Source: Bog-756 sp038210245 (lineage in GTDB: Bacteria > Actinomycetota > Acidimicrobiia > Acidimicrobiales > RAAP-2). From it: a stretch of 52,300 nt of DNA. Shown in pieces: positions 31,779 through 40,332 of the stretch (position 1 is its first letter; every line of letters begins with the position of its first letter). A program made the position numbers and the translations under genes. The DNA lies in contig JBBQWW010000015.1 in the NCBI GenBank assembly GCA_038210245.1, positions 1 through 52,300 of the forward strand. Direction: 5' to 3'. The notes under the pieces are model-generated. The model did not search any database. It had not been told where the DNA came from and saw only the letters and a program-made list of their open reading frames with translations.

Positions 31779-32867
31779 GTGACCGTCGACCGGATTGATC
31801 AGATCATCCCCACGCTGGCCAGCCGGGATGCCATCGGAGGGCACACCGTCCAGTTGCGCGACCTGCTGCGCTCCCGCGGCTACCAGTCGGACATCTACTA
31901 CGGCAACGCCTCCCCCGATCGGTTGGACTTCGGCTATCCGGTCAGCCGGCTGGGTGATCATTCGCCCGCCGGGAGGGTGCTGCTCTACCAGCTGTCCATC
32001 GGCAGCGGGGTGGCCGACATCTTCCGAGAGCGTGGTGAGCGGAAGTTCGTGAACTACCACAACATCACCCCGGCCGATCTGCTCGAGGCGTGGATGCCCG
32101 ACGTGGGGGAGGAGGTCCGCTGGGGGCGGGCGCAACTCCGGGACCTGGCCCCTGTCACCGAGTTCGCCGTTGCCGACTCCGAGTTCAACGAGAGCGAGCT
32201 ACGCGCCGCCGGCTACCGGTCGACCGCCACCGTTCCCCTCCTCATCGACCTGGAGAGCTTCTCGGGATCGCCCGACGCTGCCCTGGCCTCTCGCCTGGCC
32301 CAGCAGAAGGCCGATGGGGGCGCCGATCTGCTCTTCGTCGGAAAGGTCTCCCCCCACAAGGGTCAGGACGACCTCATCAAGGCCCTGGCCACCTACCGCC
32401 AGCTCTACGATCCCCGGGCCCGACTCCGGGTCGTGGGCGGTTCCATCAGTCCGGAGTATTCGGTGGCCCTCGATCGCTTCGTGGAGGAGCTCGACCTCAC
32501 CGACGCCGTGGAGTTCGCCGGTGTGGTGACCCACGAAGAGCTGATCGCCTACTACGCGGCCGCCGATGTGTTCTGCTGCCTCTCCAATCACGAGGGGTTC
32601 TGCGTCCCCCTCCTGGAGTCCATGTACCACCGGCTGCCCATCGTGGCCTACGCCAACACCGCCGTGCCCGAGACGGTGCGGGGGGCGGGACTGGTGCTGC
32701 CCGACAAGGAGCCGGTTCGGGTGGCGGCCGCCATCGACCGGGTGATCCGCGACGACCATCTGCGGGCCGTGCTGGCCGGGGCGGCAGCCGAGCGGGTGGA
32801 GGCCTTCGCCCTACCCCGGGTGCGGGACGGATTCGCCTCGGCCCTCGAAGCCGCCTGTGCCGCGTAG
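31779..32867 (+). CDS. GT4-type glycosyltransferase
   Basis: An enzyme of about 362 residues. VDRIDQIIPTLASRDAIGGHTVQLRDLLRSRG is the opening seen in a group of actinobacterial GT4 enzymes. 'KFVNYHNITPADLLE' is in the acceptor domain. In the donor domain, ADLLFVGKVSPHKGQDDLIKAL, 'LRVVGGSISPEYSVAL' and SNHEGFCVPLLESMYHRLPIVAY carry the nucleotide-sugar-binding E-x(7)-E. The open frame begins at GTG 31722, but conservation and the extra basic N-terminus favour GTG 31779. It is separated from clpP by 124 bases. It probably adds a sugar to the surface glycan exported by the neighbouring ABC system. Confidence 0.82.
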   Translation: MTVDRIDQIIPTLASRDAIGGHTVQLRDLLRSRGYQSDIYYGNASPDRLDFGYPVSRLGDHSPAGRVLLYQLSIGSGVADIFRERGERKFVNYHNITPADLLEAWMPDVGEEVRWGRAQLRDLAPVTEFAVADSEFNESELRAAGYRSTATVPLLIDLESFSGSPDAALASRLAQQKADGGADLLFVGKVSPHKGQDDLIKALATYRQLYDPRARLRVVGGSISPEYSVALDRFVEELDLTDAVEFAGVVTHEELIAYYAAADVFCCLSNHEGFCVPLLESMYHRLPIVAYANTAVPETVRGAGLVLPDKEPVRVAAAIDRVIRDDHLRAVLAGAAAERVEAFALPRVRDGFASALEAACAA

Positions 32868-33100
32868 CCGTTCGGCGTCCACCGTCACCGAGGGGTAGCC
32901 GGGCCGGGACCGGGCAGGCCAGGGTCGATTGGGTCGGCCCGTCGGGTAAGAACCGGTTCAGTTCCCCTCCTGGCGAGCCGATACCAAAGGGAGCACCTTC
33001 CCCCTGCCCGCCCGTCCCCCGGGACCCACCACCCTGGTGAGGGCGGCGTTGTCGTCGAACCGGCGCTGGGGGTGTAGGCCGGAGGACACGAGACACGACA

Positions 33101-35440
33101 ATGGGGAGTGATCGGATGCAGGTAGGCCAGGACGTCGGTGGCGGATCCCGAGATCGCAGTGACGAGCGGGGTCGAGCCGGATCGCCCGCCTCGGGTCGAA
33201 CCGAGTGGCGTGGTCGCGGTCGGCACGGCATCCGGGGAGCGGTGGTCGCCGTCGGAGCCGTCGTGGCCCTGGTGGTCTTGGGCGTACCCTTCACCACCGG
33301 TTCTGCGCCGGTCGGGGCCGCCGTGGCCCACGCCGCCCTGCCCGTCTCCCTCATCTGGCAACAGACCCTTCCCGACGGGGGAAACCCCATCGCCCAGAGT
33401 TCCCCGTCCGTCGCCACCCTGGACGGTGGCGGGCCTTCGGTGGTGGTGGGTGACCGGGGCGGCAACGTGTGGGCCCTCCACCTGGCCAACGGATCGACCA
33501 CGCCGGGATGGCCCGCCCACACGGCTGGCCCCATCGATTCCACGCCCTCGGCCACGCCCAACGGCTCGGGCACCGAGACGGTCTTCGTCGACGCCGGCAA
33601 TGCCGCTCAACCCACCACCGGCGGCTACTACGCCTTTGCCAATACCGGCGGCCAGCTGTGGCAGCGCGGTGCTCCCGACCTCAACGGCCAGCACGGTGTG
33701 CAGGCCTCTCCCGCTGTGGGCGTCCTCAACGGAGTCAACGGCGTGGTGGCGCCCTCCCTGGGCCAGAACGAGTACGCCCTGAACGGCTCGAACGGAGCCA
33801 ACCTGGCCGGATGGCCGTTCTTCACCGCCGACAGCGGCTTCAGCACACCGTCGCTGGCTGACCTGTACGGAAACGGACAGACCGATGTCATCGAAGGCGG
33901 CGACTCGTCGCCGGGCCTGGCCTACGGCGTCAACTACACCGCCGGCGGTCACATCCGGGTCCTCGGCCCGGGCGGCAACCTCATCTGCGTCCATGACACC
34001 AACCAGACGGTCGACTCGTCGACGGCGGTGGGCAACTTCCTGGGTGGCGGGGCCATGGGCATCGTCGTCGGCACCGGCTCGTACTACCCGGGGGCGTCGG
34101 ACTCCAACACCCTGCTGGCCACCAACGCCAACTGTGGAGTCGTCTGGCAGAAGAATCTGGGTGGCAACACCATCTCCAGTCCGGCCATCGGGGACCTGCT
34201 GGGCGACGGCAACGTCCAGGTGGTCTCCGGTGCGGACACCGGCTCGGGTGGCCTGGTCTGGGCCCTCAACGGATCCAGTGGTGCCGCCATGCCGGGGTGG
34301 CCCCAGGCCACCTCCGGTCGGATCATCGGCGGGGTCACCACTGCCGACCTCACTGGAGGTGGCTACAACGATGTGCTGGTGCCGACCACCAACGGTCTGG
34401 TCATCTTCGACGGTCGCACCGCCCAGGTGGTGGCCACCCTCGGCTCAGGGGCGGTGGCCCTGCAGAACTCGCCGATGGTCACCATCGATCCGAACGGGAC
34501 CATCGGGATCACCATCGCCGGGTACAACGGTCAGAACGCCGGCGTCGTCCAGCACTACGAGGTGAACGGCTCGGCCGGGCGCTCGCTGGGTCGACGCTCG
34601 TGGCCCATGTTTCACCAGAACGCCCAGTTGACCGGCACCCTGACCCAGCCCGCTCCCCAGCATCTCAACCAGCCGGTGGTGGGCCTGGCCTCCACCCCGG
34701 ACGGCGGGGGCTACTGGGAGGTGGCCTCCGACGGAGGCATCTTCGCCTTCGGTGACGCCACCTTCTACGGATCGATGGGCGGGTCGCACCTCAACCGGCC
34801 CATCGTGGGCATCGCCTCCACCAGCGACGGCAAGGGCTACTGGGAGGTGGCCTCGGACGGAGGCATCTTCGCCTTCGGTGACGCCGTCTTCCGGGGCTCT
34901 ACCGGGAACATCCACCTCAACCAACCCATCGTGGGGATGGCCAGCACCCCCGACGGCGGTGGGTATTGGATGGTGGCCTCCGACGGAGGGGTGTTCGCCT
35001 TCGGTGACGCCGCCTTCCACGGCTCCACCGGCAACATCCACCTGAATCGACCGGTGGTGGGCATGGCCTCATCCCCGAGTGGCCGCGGTTACTGGCTGGT
35101 GGCTACCGACGGAGGCATCTTCTCCTTCGGTGACGCCGCCTTCCACGGCTCCACCGGCAACATCCACCTCAACCAGCCCATCGTGGGCATGGCCTCCAAC
35201 AACAACGGCGGCTACTGGATGGTGGCCTCGGATGGTGGCATCTTCTCGTTCGGAGGCGCGGCCTTCTACGGGTCGACCGGCAACATCCGGCTGGCCCAGC
35301 CCGTGGTGGGCATGACGGCGGTACCCCGGGGGACCGGGTACTGGATGTCGGCCTCCGACGGAGGCATCTTCGCCTTCGGCACGGCCACCTTCTACGGGTC
35401 GGTTCCGGCCCTGTTCGCCGCGGCAATCGGGACCGACTGA
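33101..35440 (+). CDS. Secreted beta-propeller protein with C-terminal GYW/FGDA repeats
   Basis: A 779-residue exported protein. A basic N-terminus is followed by a signal/anchor segment (GAVVAVGAVVALVVLGVPF, about residues 46-64). Residues about 80-500 contain FG-GAP/VCBS-like blades (ASPAVGVLNGVNG, 'STPSLADLYGNGQTDVIEGGD', SSPAIGDLLGDGNVQVVSGAD, GGVTTADLTGGGYNDVLV), consistent with a seven-bladed integrin-like propeller. Residues 522 to about 771 are six repeats of about 42 residues, 'LN.PIVGMASTPDG.GYW.VASDGGIF.FGDA.F.GSTGNIH', perhaps a second propeller. It precedes another protein with the same repeats. A cell-surface adhesion or wall-associated role is inferred; there are no sortase or catalytic motifs. 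The 233-base gap upstream shows no clear promoter. Confidence 0.8.
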   Translation: MGSDRMQVGQDVGGGSRDRSDERGRAGSPASGRTEWRGRGRHGIRGAVVAVGAVVALVVLGVPFTTGSAPVGAAVAHAALPVSLIWQQTLPDGGNPIAQSSPSVATLDGGGPSVVVGDRGGNVWALHLANGSTTPGWPAHTAGPIDSTPSATPNGSGTETVFVDAGNAAQPTTGGYYAFANTGGQLWQRGAPDLNGQHGVQASPAVGVLNGVNGVVAPSLGQNEYALNGSNGANLAGWPFFTADSGFSTPSLADLYGNGQTDVIEGGDSSPGLAYGVNYTAGGHIRVLGPGGNLICVHDTNQTVDSSTAVGNFLGGGAMGIVVGTGSYYPGASDSNTLLATNANCGVVWQKNLGGNTISSPAIGDLLGDGNVQVVSGADTGSGGLVWALNGSSGAAMPGWPQATSGRIIGGVTTADLTGGGYNDVLVPTTNGLVIFDGRTAQVVATLGSGAVALQNSPMVTIDPNGTIGITIAGYNGQNAGVVQHYEVNGSAGRSLGRRSWPMFHQNAQLTGTLTQPAPQHLNQPVVGLASTPDGGGYWEVASDGGIFAFGDATFYGSMGGSHLNRPIVGIASTSDGKGYWEVASDGGIFAFGDAVFRGSTGNIHLNQPIVGMASTPDGGGYWMVASDGGVFAFGDAAFHGSTGNIHLNRPVVGMASSPSGRGYWLVATDGGIFSFGDAAFHGSTGNIHLNQPIVGMASNNNGGYWMVASDGGIFSFGGAAFYGSTGNIRLAQPVVGMTAVPRGTGYWMSASDGGIFAFGTATFYGSVPALFAAAIGTD
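34664..35413 (+). repeat. Six tandem 126-bp coding repeats
   Basis: Units start at 34664, 34790, 34916, 35042 and 35168 (the fifth is three bases short), with a diverged last unit from 35291. Each encodes about 42 residues with GYW, VASDGG, FGDA and GS at fixed positions. Units 3 and 4 share long near-identical DNA stretches, which suggests recent duplication or gene conversion. Confidence 0.85.
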
Positions 35441-35472
35441 CCGTTGGCCGAAGGTCAGTGCTTAGGCAATCG

Positions 35473-35489
35473 TCCCGCCTTCGGCGGGA
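35473..35489. terminator. Hairpin between the two repeat-protein genes
   Basis: TCCCGCC-TTC-GGCGGGA is a perfect 7-bp stem with a 3-base loop, 33 bases after the first gene's stop. No T-tract follows, so termination is possible but not certain. Confidence 0.45.
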
Positions 35490-35521
35490 GGTCCGTCCAC
35501 GGCATCGGGTCGGCCCGGCGG

Positions 35522-35527
35522 TACTGT
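35522..35527 (+). promoter_or_regulatory. Candidate -10 box of the SpoIID-domain gene
   Basis: TACTGT overlaps the upstream-most GTG (35526). If it is the -10, transcription begins near 35534, so translation must start at GTG 35538 or 35544. Confidence 0.35.
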
Positions 35528-35543
35528 GCCTGACGAGGTGCAG

Positions 35544-37544
35544 GTGAAATCACGACAGGTCCATCGTTCGAGCCGGTGGCGTATCGGCCGGCGGGGTCGT
35601 GGCGCGGCGCTGGCCGCAGGCATGCTGGTGGCCTCGATGGCCGGCGTGGCCGTCTCTCCCACCTCGGCGTCGGCCTATCCCTCCGCCTCGGTGGCCCTGC
35701 AGGGACACGGCTACGGCCACGGTCACGGCATGGGGCAGTGGGGAGCGTTGGGCTATGCGCTGGCCCAGACCCCGTACCCGAGCATCCTGGGGACGTACTA
35801 CGGGGGCACCAGCCTGGCCTCCGTGGCGTCGACCACCATCCGGGTGGCCATGACCGAGAACAACGGCAACAACGTCATCGTGACCGCGTCGACGCCGTTC
35901 AACGTGGCTGGCGCGAACTTTCTGGCCGGTCAGGCAGCCCTGATGGCCCAGCTTCCCGGCGGATCGGCGTGGTCGGTTGGGGTCGGTTCGTCCTGTAACG
36001 GTCCCTTCAGCCCGGTCATCGGCACGGTTTCCAACCCCGTTGCCGCGACGAATGATTCGAGCCAGACGGTCACCCTCTGCCAGGGCACCGGCAACGTGAC
36101 TATGCACGGATCGATCATGGCCACCTACAACTCGCTCAACCAGGCCCGGACGGTCAACTACGTGCCCCTGGAGCAGTACGTGATGGGTGTGGTCCCGAAC
36201 GAGTCGTCGGCGGGATGGGGCACCTTGGGAGGGGCCGGTCCTCAGGGCCAGAACTGGGGTTTCCAAGAGCTCGAGGCCCAGGCCGTGGCCGCACGTTCCT
36301 ACGTCATGGCCAGCCCCGGCTCCTACGGCGGCTACGCCGACACATGCGATCTGACCTGCCAGACCTACCGGGGCACGCTCAACCAGAGCTCCATTACCGA
36401 CGCCGCCGTCGGCAGCACGACCGGGCAGGTGATGGAGTTCCCCAACGGAACCGTGGCCGCCACCCAGTACTCGGCGTCGAGCGGCGGCTACACCAATCCG
36501 GGAGCGTTTCCGGCCGTGCCCGATACCGGTGACTCGGTGTGCGTCTTAGGGGCGTGCAATCCCAACCACAACTGGACCGCCTCCATCCCGGTGTCGACCA
36601 TCGACGCCACCTGGCCCCAGTTGGGCGTCCTGCAGTCCATCAGCATCACCGGGCGCAACGGGTACGGCGACTGGGGAGGGAGGGTCACGACCATGACCCT
36701 GGTCGGCTCCGGTCAGAATGTGTCCCTGACCGGTGATGCCTTCGCCGGCGCCCTCAACCTGAAGTCCGACTGGTTCACGACTGCCACCACCCTCGATGCA
36801 CCGGCCGTAGCCATGGCCCGCACCCCCGACGGTGGGGGCTACTGGCTGGCCGGCACCAACGGGGGCGTCAACGCCTTTGGGGACGCCACCTTTCTGGGTT
36901 CGGCCGAGGGGCTCTCCTTGACCCGACCGGTGGAAGGCATGGCCGCCACCCCCGGCGGCGGTGGGTACTGGATGTCGGCCTCCGATGGCGGGATCTTCAG
37001 CTTCGGTGATGCCTCCTTCTACGGGTCCATGGGGGGACAGCACCTCAACCGTCCCATCGTGGGTATGGCCGCCACCCCTGACGGCCGGGGCTACTGGCAG
37101 GTGGCCACCGACGGCGGGATCTTCACCTTCGGTGACGCCGGCTTCTACGGCTCCACCGGAAACATCCACCTCAACCAGCCGGTGGTGGGCATGGCGGCCA
37201 CGCCGGACGGCCAGGGCTACTGGCTGGTGGCCTCCGACGGCGGAGTCTTCAGCTTCGGCGACGCGGCCTTCTACGGCTCCACCGGAAACATCCGCCTCAA
37301 CCGTCCGGTCGTGGGGATGGCGGCGAGCCCGTCGGGCCACGGCTACTGGATGGTGGCCTCCGACGGAGGCATCTTCACCTTCGGCGACGCCGGCTTTTTC
37401 GGGTCCACCGGGAGCTTGCCCCTGGTCAAGCCGATGGTGGGCATGGTCACGACGCCCGACGGCCAGGGCTACTGGCTGGTGGCGGCGGACGGTGGCATCT
37501 TCACCTTAGGCGATGCCGCGTTCCACGGGTCGGGCGCCGGCTAG
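35544..37544 (+). CDS. Secreted SpoIID/LytB-domain protein with GYW/FGDA repeats
   Basis: A 666-residue exported protein. GRGAALAAGMLVASMAGVAVS is the signal peptide, ending near SASA-YPS. Next comes the His/Gly-rich GHGYGHGHGMGQWGALGYA, a motif of SpoIID/LytB proteins. The SpoIID domain has VPLEQYVMGVVPNESSAGWG, 'QELEAQAVAARSYVMAS', 'DTCDLTCQTYRGT' and TQYSASSGGYT. SpoIID family proteins are lytic transglycosylases or stimulators of cell-wall amidases. From about residue 418 six repeats like those of the preceding protein follow. GAGG five bases before GTG 35544, and the -10 box overlapping GTG 35526, decide this start, with GTG 35538 as an alternative. The role is probably peptidoglycan remodelling at the cell surface, with the repeats as a binding module. 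Confidence 0.85.
   Translation: MKSRQVHRSSRWRIGRRGRGAALAAGMLVASMAGVAVSPTSASAYPSASVALQGHGYGHGHGMGQWGALGYALAQTPYPSILGTYYGGTSLASVASTTIRVAMTENNGNNVIVTASTPFNVAGANFLAGQAALMAQLPGGSAWSVGVGSSCNGPFSPVIGTVSNPVAATNDSSQTVTLCQGTGNVTMHGSIMATYNSLNQARTVNYVPLEQYVMGVVPNESSAGWGTLGGAGPQGQNWGFQELEAQAVAARSYVMASPGSYGGYADTCDLTCQTYRGTLNQSSITDAAVGSTTGQVMEFPNGTVAATQYSASSGGYTNPGAFPAVPDTGDSVCVLGACNPNHNWTASIPVSTIDATWPQLGVLQSISITGRNGYGDWGGRVTTMTLVGSGQNVSLTGDAFAGALNLKSDWFTTATTLDAPAVAMARTPDGGGYWLAGTNGGVNAFGDATFLGSAEGLSLTRPVEGMAATPGGGGYWMSASDGGIFSFGDASFYGSMGGQHLNRPIVGMAATPDGRGYWQVATDGGIFTFGDAGFYGSTGNIHLNQPVVGMAATPDGQGYWLVASDGGVFSFGDAAFYGSTGNIRLNRPVVGMAASPSGHGYWMVASDGGIFTFGDAGFFGSTGSLPLVKPMVGMVTTPDGQGYWLVAADGGIFTLGDAAFHGSGAG
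36798..37541 (+). repeat. Six tandem coding repeats of about 126 bp, second gene
   Basis: Units begin near 36798 and at 36918, 37044, 37170, 37296 and 37422. The first and last are the most diverged; units 3-5 resemble the units of the preceding gene more than they resemble unit 1. Confidence 0.85.
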
Positions 37545-37614
37545 GGAGCCGGCCCGGTCCTCGCGGGTGGGCTGACCGGGTTGGTCGGTGAACCAATGAT
37601 CACAGGCCACGCCG

Positions 37615-37620
37615 TAGTGT
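37615..37620 (+). promoter_or_regulatory. Candidate -10 box of the flippase-like gene
   Basis: TAGTGT overlaps an in-frame GTG at 37619 and ends 10 bases before ATG 37631. If it is the promoter, the ATG is the real start. Confidence 0.35.
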
Positions 37621-37630
37621 GCTGACTGCA

Positions 37631-40282
37631 ATGGGACACGGGCATGAGGACGGAGCTGGGCCAGCGCTCGAGGGGGGGGCATCGGACGCCGGACCCCGGC
37701 TGGACTCCGTCGGGCCGGGGCCGTCGTCGGGTTCCGAGGGCAGCGGGGAGAAGGCGCGGACCTCGTGGCGCATGAAGGGCCGGCGCTGGCGGGCCATCGT
37801 CTTCGCCCCGGTGGGCGACGGCCAGACCCGGCGGCGGGGGTCGGATGCTGTCAAACTCGGCTTGGCCGCTCTGGCCTTGGTGGTGTGCTGGATCGGCACC
37901 AAGACCGACTCCGATCTCGAGCACACCATCGCCACTACGCTCGGTTCCCCGCCCGACGGGGTCCGGTGGTTGATCTCGTCCCTCTGGTGGATCACCTCGC
38001 TCGGGGTGGTGGCGGTGATCGCCCTCATGGCGTTGTTGTCAAGGCGCCTGTCGGCCATCCGGGATATCGCCGTGTCCGGCGCCGCCGCCTGGCTCCTCTG
38101 CATCCTGTCGGCGGTGGTGTTGGGCAGCGACGGGGGTCGACCGCCGGCCTCCGGCTACGGACACGTGGATCTGGCCTTCCCCGTAGCCCGGGTGGCCGCC
38201 ACGGTGGGCGTGGTCACCGCCGCCCTGCCGTACTTCAGTCGCTGGTTGCAGCTCTGCCTGGAGGCGGCCATCGGGCTGCTGGCCCTCACCGCGGTGGTCA
38301 ACGGTTCCGGTGTGCCCCTAGCGGTGCTGGCCAGTCTGGCCGTGGGCTGGGGAGTGACCGCGATCGTGCACCTGGTCTTCGGGTCGCCCCTCGGACTCCC
38401 GTCGACCGGGGAAGTTCAGCTGCTACTCGGTGACCTGGAGCTGACCGCCGTGGACGTGAGACCGGCCTCTAAACAGGAGTGGGGCGTGGGCCGCTTCGAC
38501 GGATACGTCGACGGGTCACCCGTCGACGTATCCGTCTACGGACGGGATGCCTCGGACGCCCAGCTACTGGCCAAGACGCTGCGGTTCCTCTTCTACCGGG
38601 ACTCCGGTCCCACGCTGGCTCTGACCCGGAGGCAGCAGGTCGAGCACGAGGCCTACCTGACCCTGATGGCCGATCGGGCCGGTGCCCGGGTGCCAATGGT
38701 CCTGGCCGCCGGCCCGGCCGGCCCGGCCAAGGATGCGCTCTTCGTGACCCGACCACCCGCGGGTCGCCCTCTGTCCTCCTTTGCCCCCTATGTGCTGCCG
38801 CCCAACGACCCGACCCCGTCGGCCGACGGCGAGCAACCGACCACGGGGGAGGCGGCGACCGAGAAGGTCCCGGCTCCCACGCCTCCACCTGCCCCGGTAC
38901 CCACCGATCCCATCGTCACCGAGGCCGCCCTGGACGCGGTGTTCGGACAGCTCCTCGTCCTCCGCTCGGCCCGCATCGCCCACGGTGCCCTGTCCACCGA
39001 GACCATCGTCATCGACGTCCATGACGCCGCCGGCTTCGTCGACTTCCGGACGGCCTCCACGGTGGCCTCCGCCGACCAGCTCGACCGGGACAGCGCGGCG
39101 GTCCTGGCCGCCCTGTCGGTGGTGGCCGGCCCCGAGCGCACCGTGGCGGCGGCGGCACGGACGGTCCCCACCGAGATCGTGGTGGCCGCGCTTCCGTACC
39201 TGCAGCGGGCGGCATTGGACCCGGTGGCCTCCCGCACTCTGCGGGGCAAGAAGACCCTCCTGACCGGCCTGCGCGAGCAGGGTGCGGCGGCCTTCGAGGT
39301 CGAGGTGCCCAAGCTGGTCGAGCCCCGGCGCATCAGCTGGGTCACGCTGGTGCTGGTCTTCGGGACGTTGATCGGTGGGTGGGCCCTGATCGGGGTGCTC
39401 ATCAACGTGGGGAAGTCGTGGAGCACCATCACCGGGGCCGATTGGGGGTGGGTGGTGACCACGTTCGTTCTGGCCCAGGCGGCGTACCCGGCCATCGCCG
39501 TCACCACCGTGGGCTCGGTGACCAACCCGCTGCCCTACGGCCGCACCCTGGCCCTCGAGGTCTCGGACACCTTCGTGGGCCTGGCTGGGGGGTCGATGGC
39601 CGTGTTGGCCACCCGGGTGCGCTTCTTCCAACAGGAGGGGTACACCCCGACGGTGGCGGTCAGCTCGGGGGTGCTGGCCAGCACGGCCAGCTGGATCGTG
39701 AAGGGTGCCCTCTTCCTCATCTCGCTGCCCTTGGCCCTCGGGGACCTGCACTTCGACTCCACGCCGGCCAGTGAGGGCAGTTCGTCCGGCTCGAATCTGG
39801 TCTGGCTCATCGTGGTGGTCGTGGTCGTGGTCGGTGTGGCCCTGGGTCTGCTCTTCGCCGTGCCCCGCTGGCGCCGACTGGCCGCAGCCAAACTCCGCCC
39901 CAAGGCCTCCGAGGTGTGGGAGCACCTGAGGATCCTGGCCGGGCACCCCCGTAATCTGGTGGAGATCTTCGGGGGCAGCGCCGCGGCCCAGATCTTCGTG
40001 GCCCTGGCTCTCGGTACCTCGCTCCACGCCTTCGGGGACCACCTGAGCCTGGCCACTCTGATCGTCGTGCTCACCCTGGGCTCGATGCTGGGGGGCATCT
40101 CGCCGGTCCCCGGCGGGATGGGGGTGGTGGAGGCCGGAATGATCATCGGGCTCACCGCCGCCGGCATCAACGAGACCAATGCCGTGGCCGCCGTCTTCGT
40201 CCAGCGGCTGTTCACGGCGTACCTGCCACCCATCTGGGGGTGGTTCGTCTTGGTGTGGATGCGAAAGAAGGAGTATCTGTGA
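37631..40282 (+). CDS. Large membrane protein: kinase-like middle domain and YbhN/MprF-type flippase-like C-terminus
   Basis: An 883-residue protein. After about 60 disordered residues come five predicted membrane segments (about 75-240). A cytoplasmic domain of about 250-560 follows, resembling a degenerate aminoglycoside-phosphotransferase/kinase fold: 'FDGYVDGSPVDVSVYGRD', 'RQQVEHEAYLTLMADRAG', then ARIAHGALSTETIVID (in place of HGDLHPGNIL) and 'GFVDFRTAS' (in place of IDF). The catalytic Asp of the loop is missing, so it is probably a pseudokinase. Residues about 575-880 are a second membrane bundle with the 'GGSMAVLATRVRFFQQEGY' and 'GSMLGGISPVPGGMGVVEAGMIIGL' signatures of the lysylphosphatidylglycerol-synthase transmembrane/UPF0104 family. 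That family moves or modifies lipids. A perfect 39-bp palindrome lies in the gene. Confidence 0.8.
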   Translation: MGHGHEDGAGPALEGGASDAGPRLDSVGPGPSSGSEGSGEKARTSWRMKGRRWRAIVFAPVGDGQTRRRGSDAVKLGLAALALVVCWIGTKTDSDLEHTIATTLGSPPDGVRWLISSLWWITSLGVVAVIALMALLSRRLSAIRDIAVSGAAAWLLCILSAVVLGSDGGRPPASGYGHVDLAFPVARVAATVGVVTAALPYFSRWLQLCLEAAIGLLALTAVVNGSGVPLAVLASLAVGWGVTAIVHLVFGSPLGLPSTGEVQLLLGDLELTAVDVRPASKQEWGVGRFDGYVDGSPVDVSVYGRDASDAQLLAKTLRFLFYRDSGPTLALTRRQQVEHEAYLTLMADRAGARVPMVLAAGPAGPAKDALFVTRPPAGRPLSSFAPYVLPPNDPTPSADGEQPTTGEAATEKVPAPTPPPAPVPTDPIVTEAALDAVFGQLLVLRSARIAHGALSTETIVIDVHDAAGFVDFRTASTVASADQLDRDSAAVLAALSVVAGPERTVAAAARTVPTEIVVAALPYLQRAALDPVASRTLRGKKTLLTGLREQGAAAFEVEVPKLVEPRRISWVTLVLVFGTLIGGWALIGVLINVGKSWSTITGADWGWVVTTFVLAQAAYPAIAVTTVGSVTNPLPYGRTLALEVSDTFVGLAGGSMAVLATRVRFFQQEGYTPTVAVSSGVLASTASWIVKGALFLISLPLALGDLHFDSTPASEGSSSGSNLVWLIVVVVVVVGVALGLLFAVPRWRRLAAAKLRPKASEVWEHLRILAGHPRNLVEIFGGSAAAQIFVALALGTSLHAFGDHLSLATLIVVLTLGSMLGGISPVPGGMGVVEAGMIIGLTAAGINETNAVAAVFVQRLFTAYLPPIWGWFVLVWMRKKEYL
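38498..38536. repeat. Perfect 39-bp palindrome inside a coding sequence
   Basis: The arm GACGGATACGTCGACGGGT (38498-38516) is followed by one base (C) and then by its exact reverse complement (38518-38536). It is in frame and encodes D-G-Y-V-D-G-S-P-V-D-V-S-V. Such a structure can extrude as a cruciform in DNA or fold as a loopless RNA hairpin. Confidence 0.9.
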
Positions 40283-40332
40283 CTCGGTCCAGTTCGGGCC
40301 GCGGCGCTCCGTCCCCGCCGTGATCGGTGCCG

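Noticed and set aside
35526..35543. GTG 35526 as start of the SpoIID-domain gene
   Set aside because: The codon overlaps the likely -10 box TACTGT and has no Shine-Dalgarno. GTG 35544 has GAGG at good spacing.
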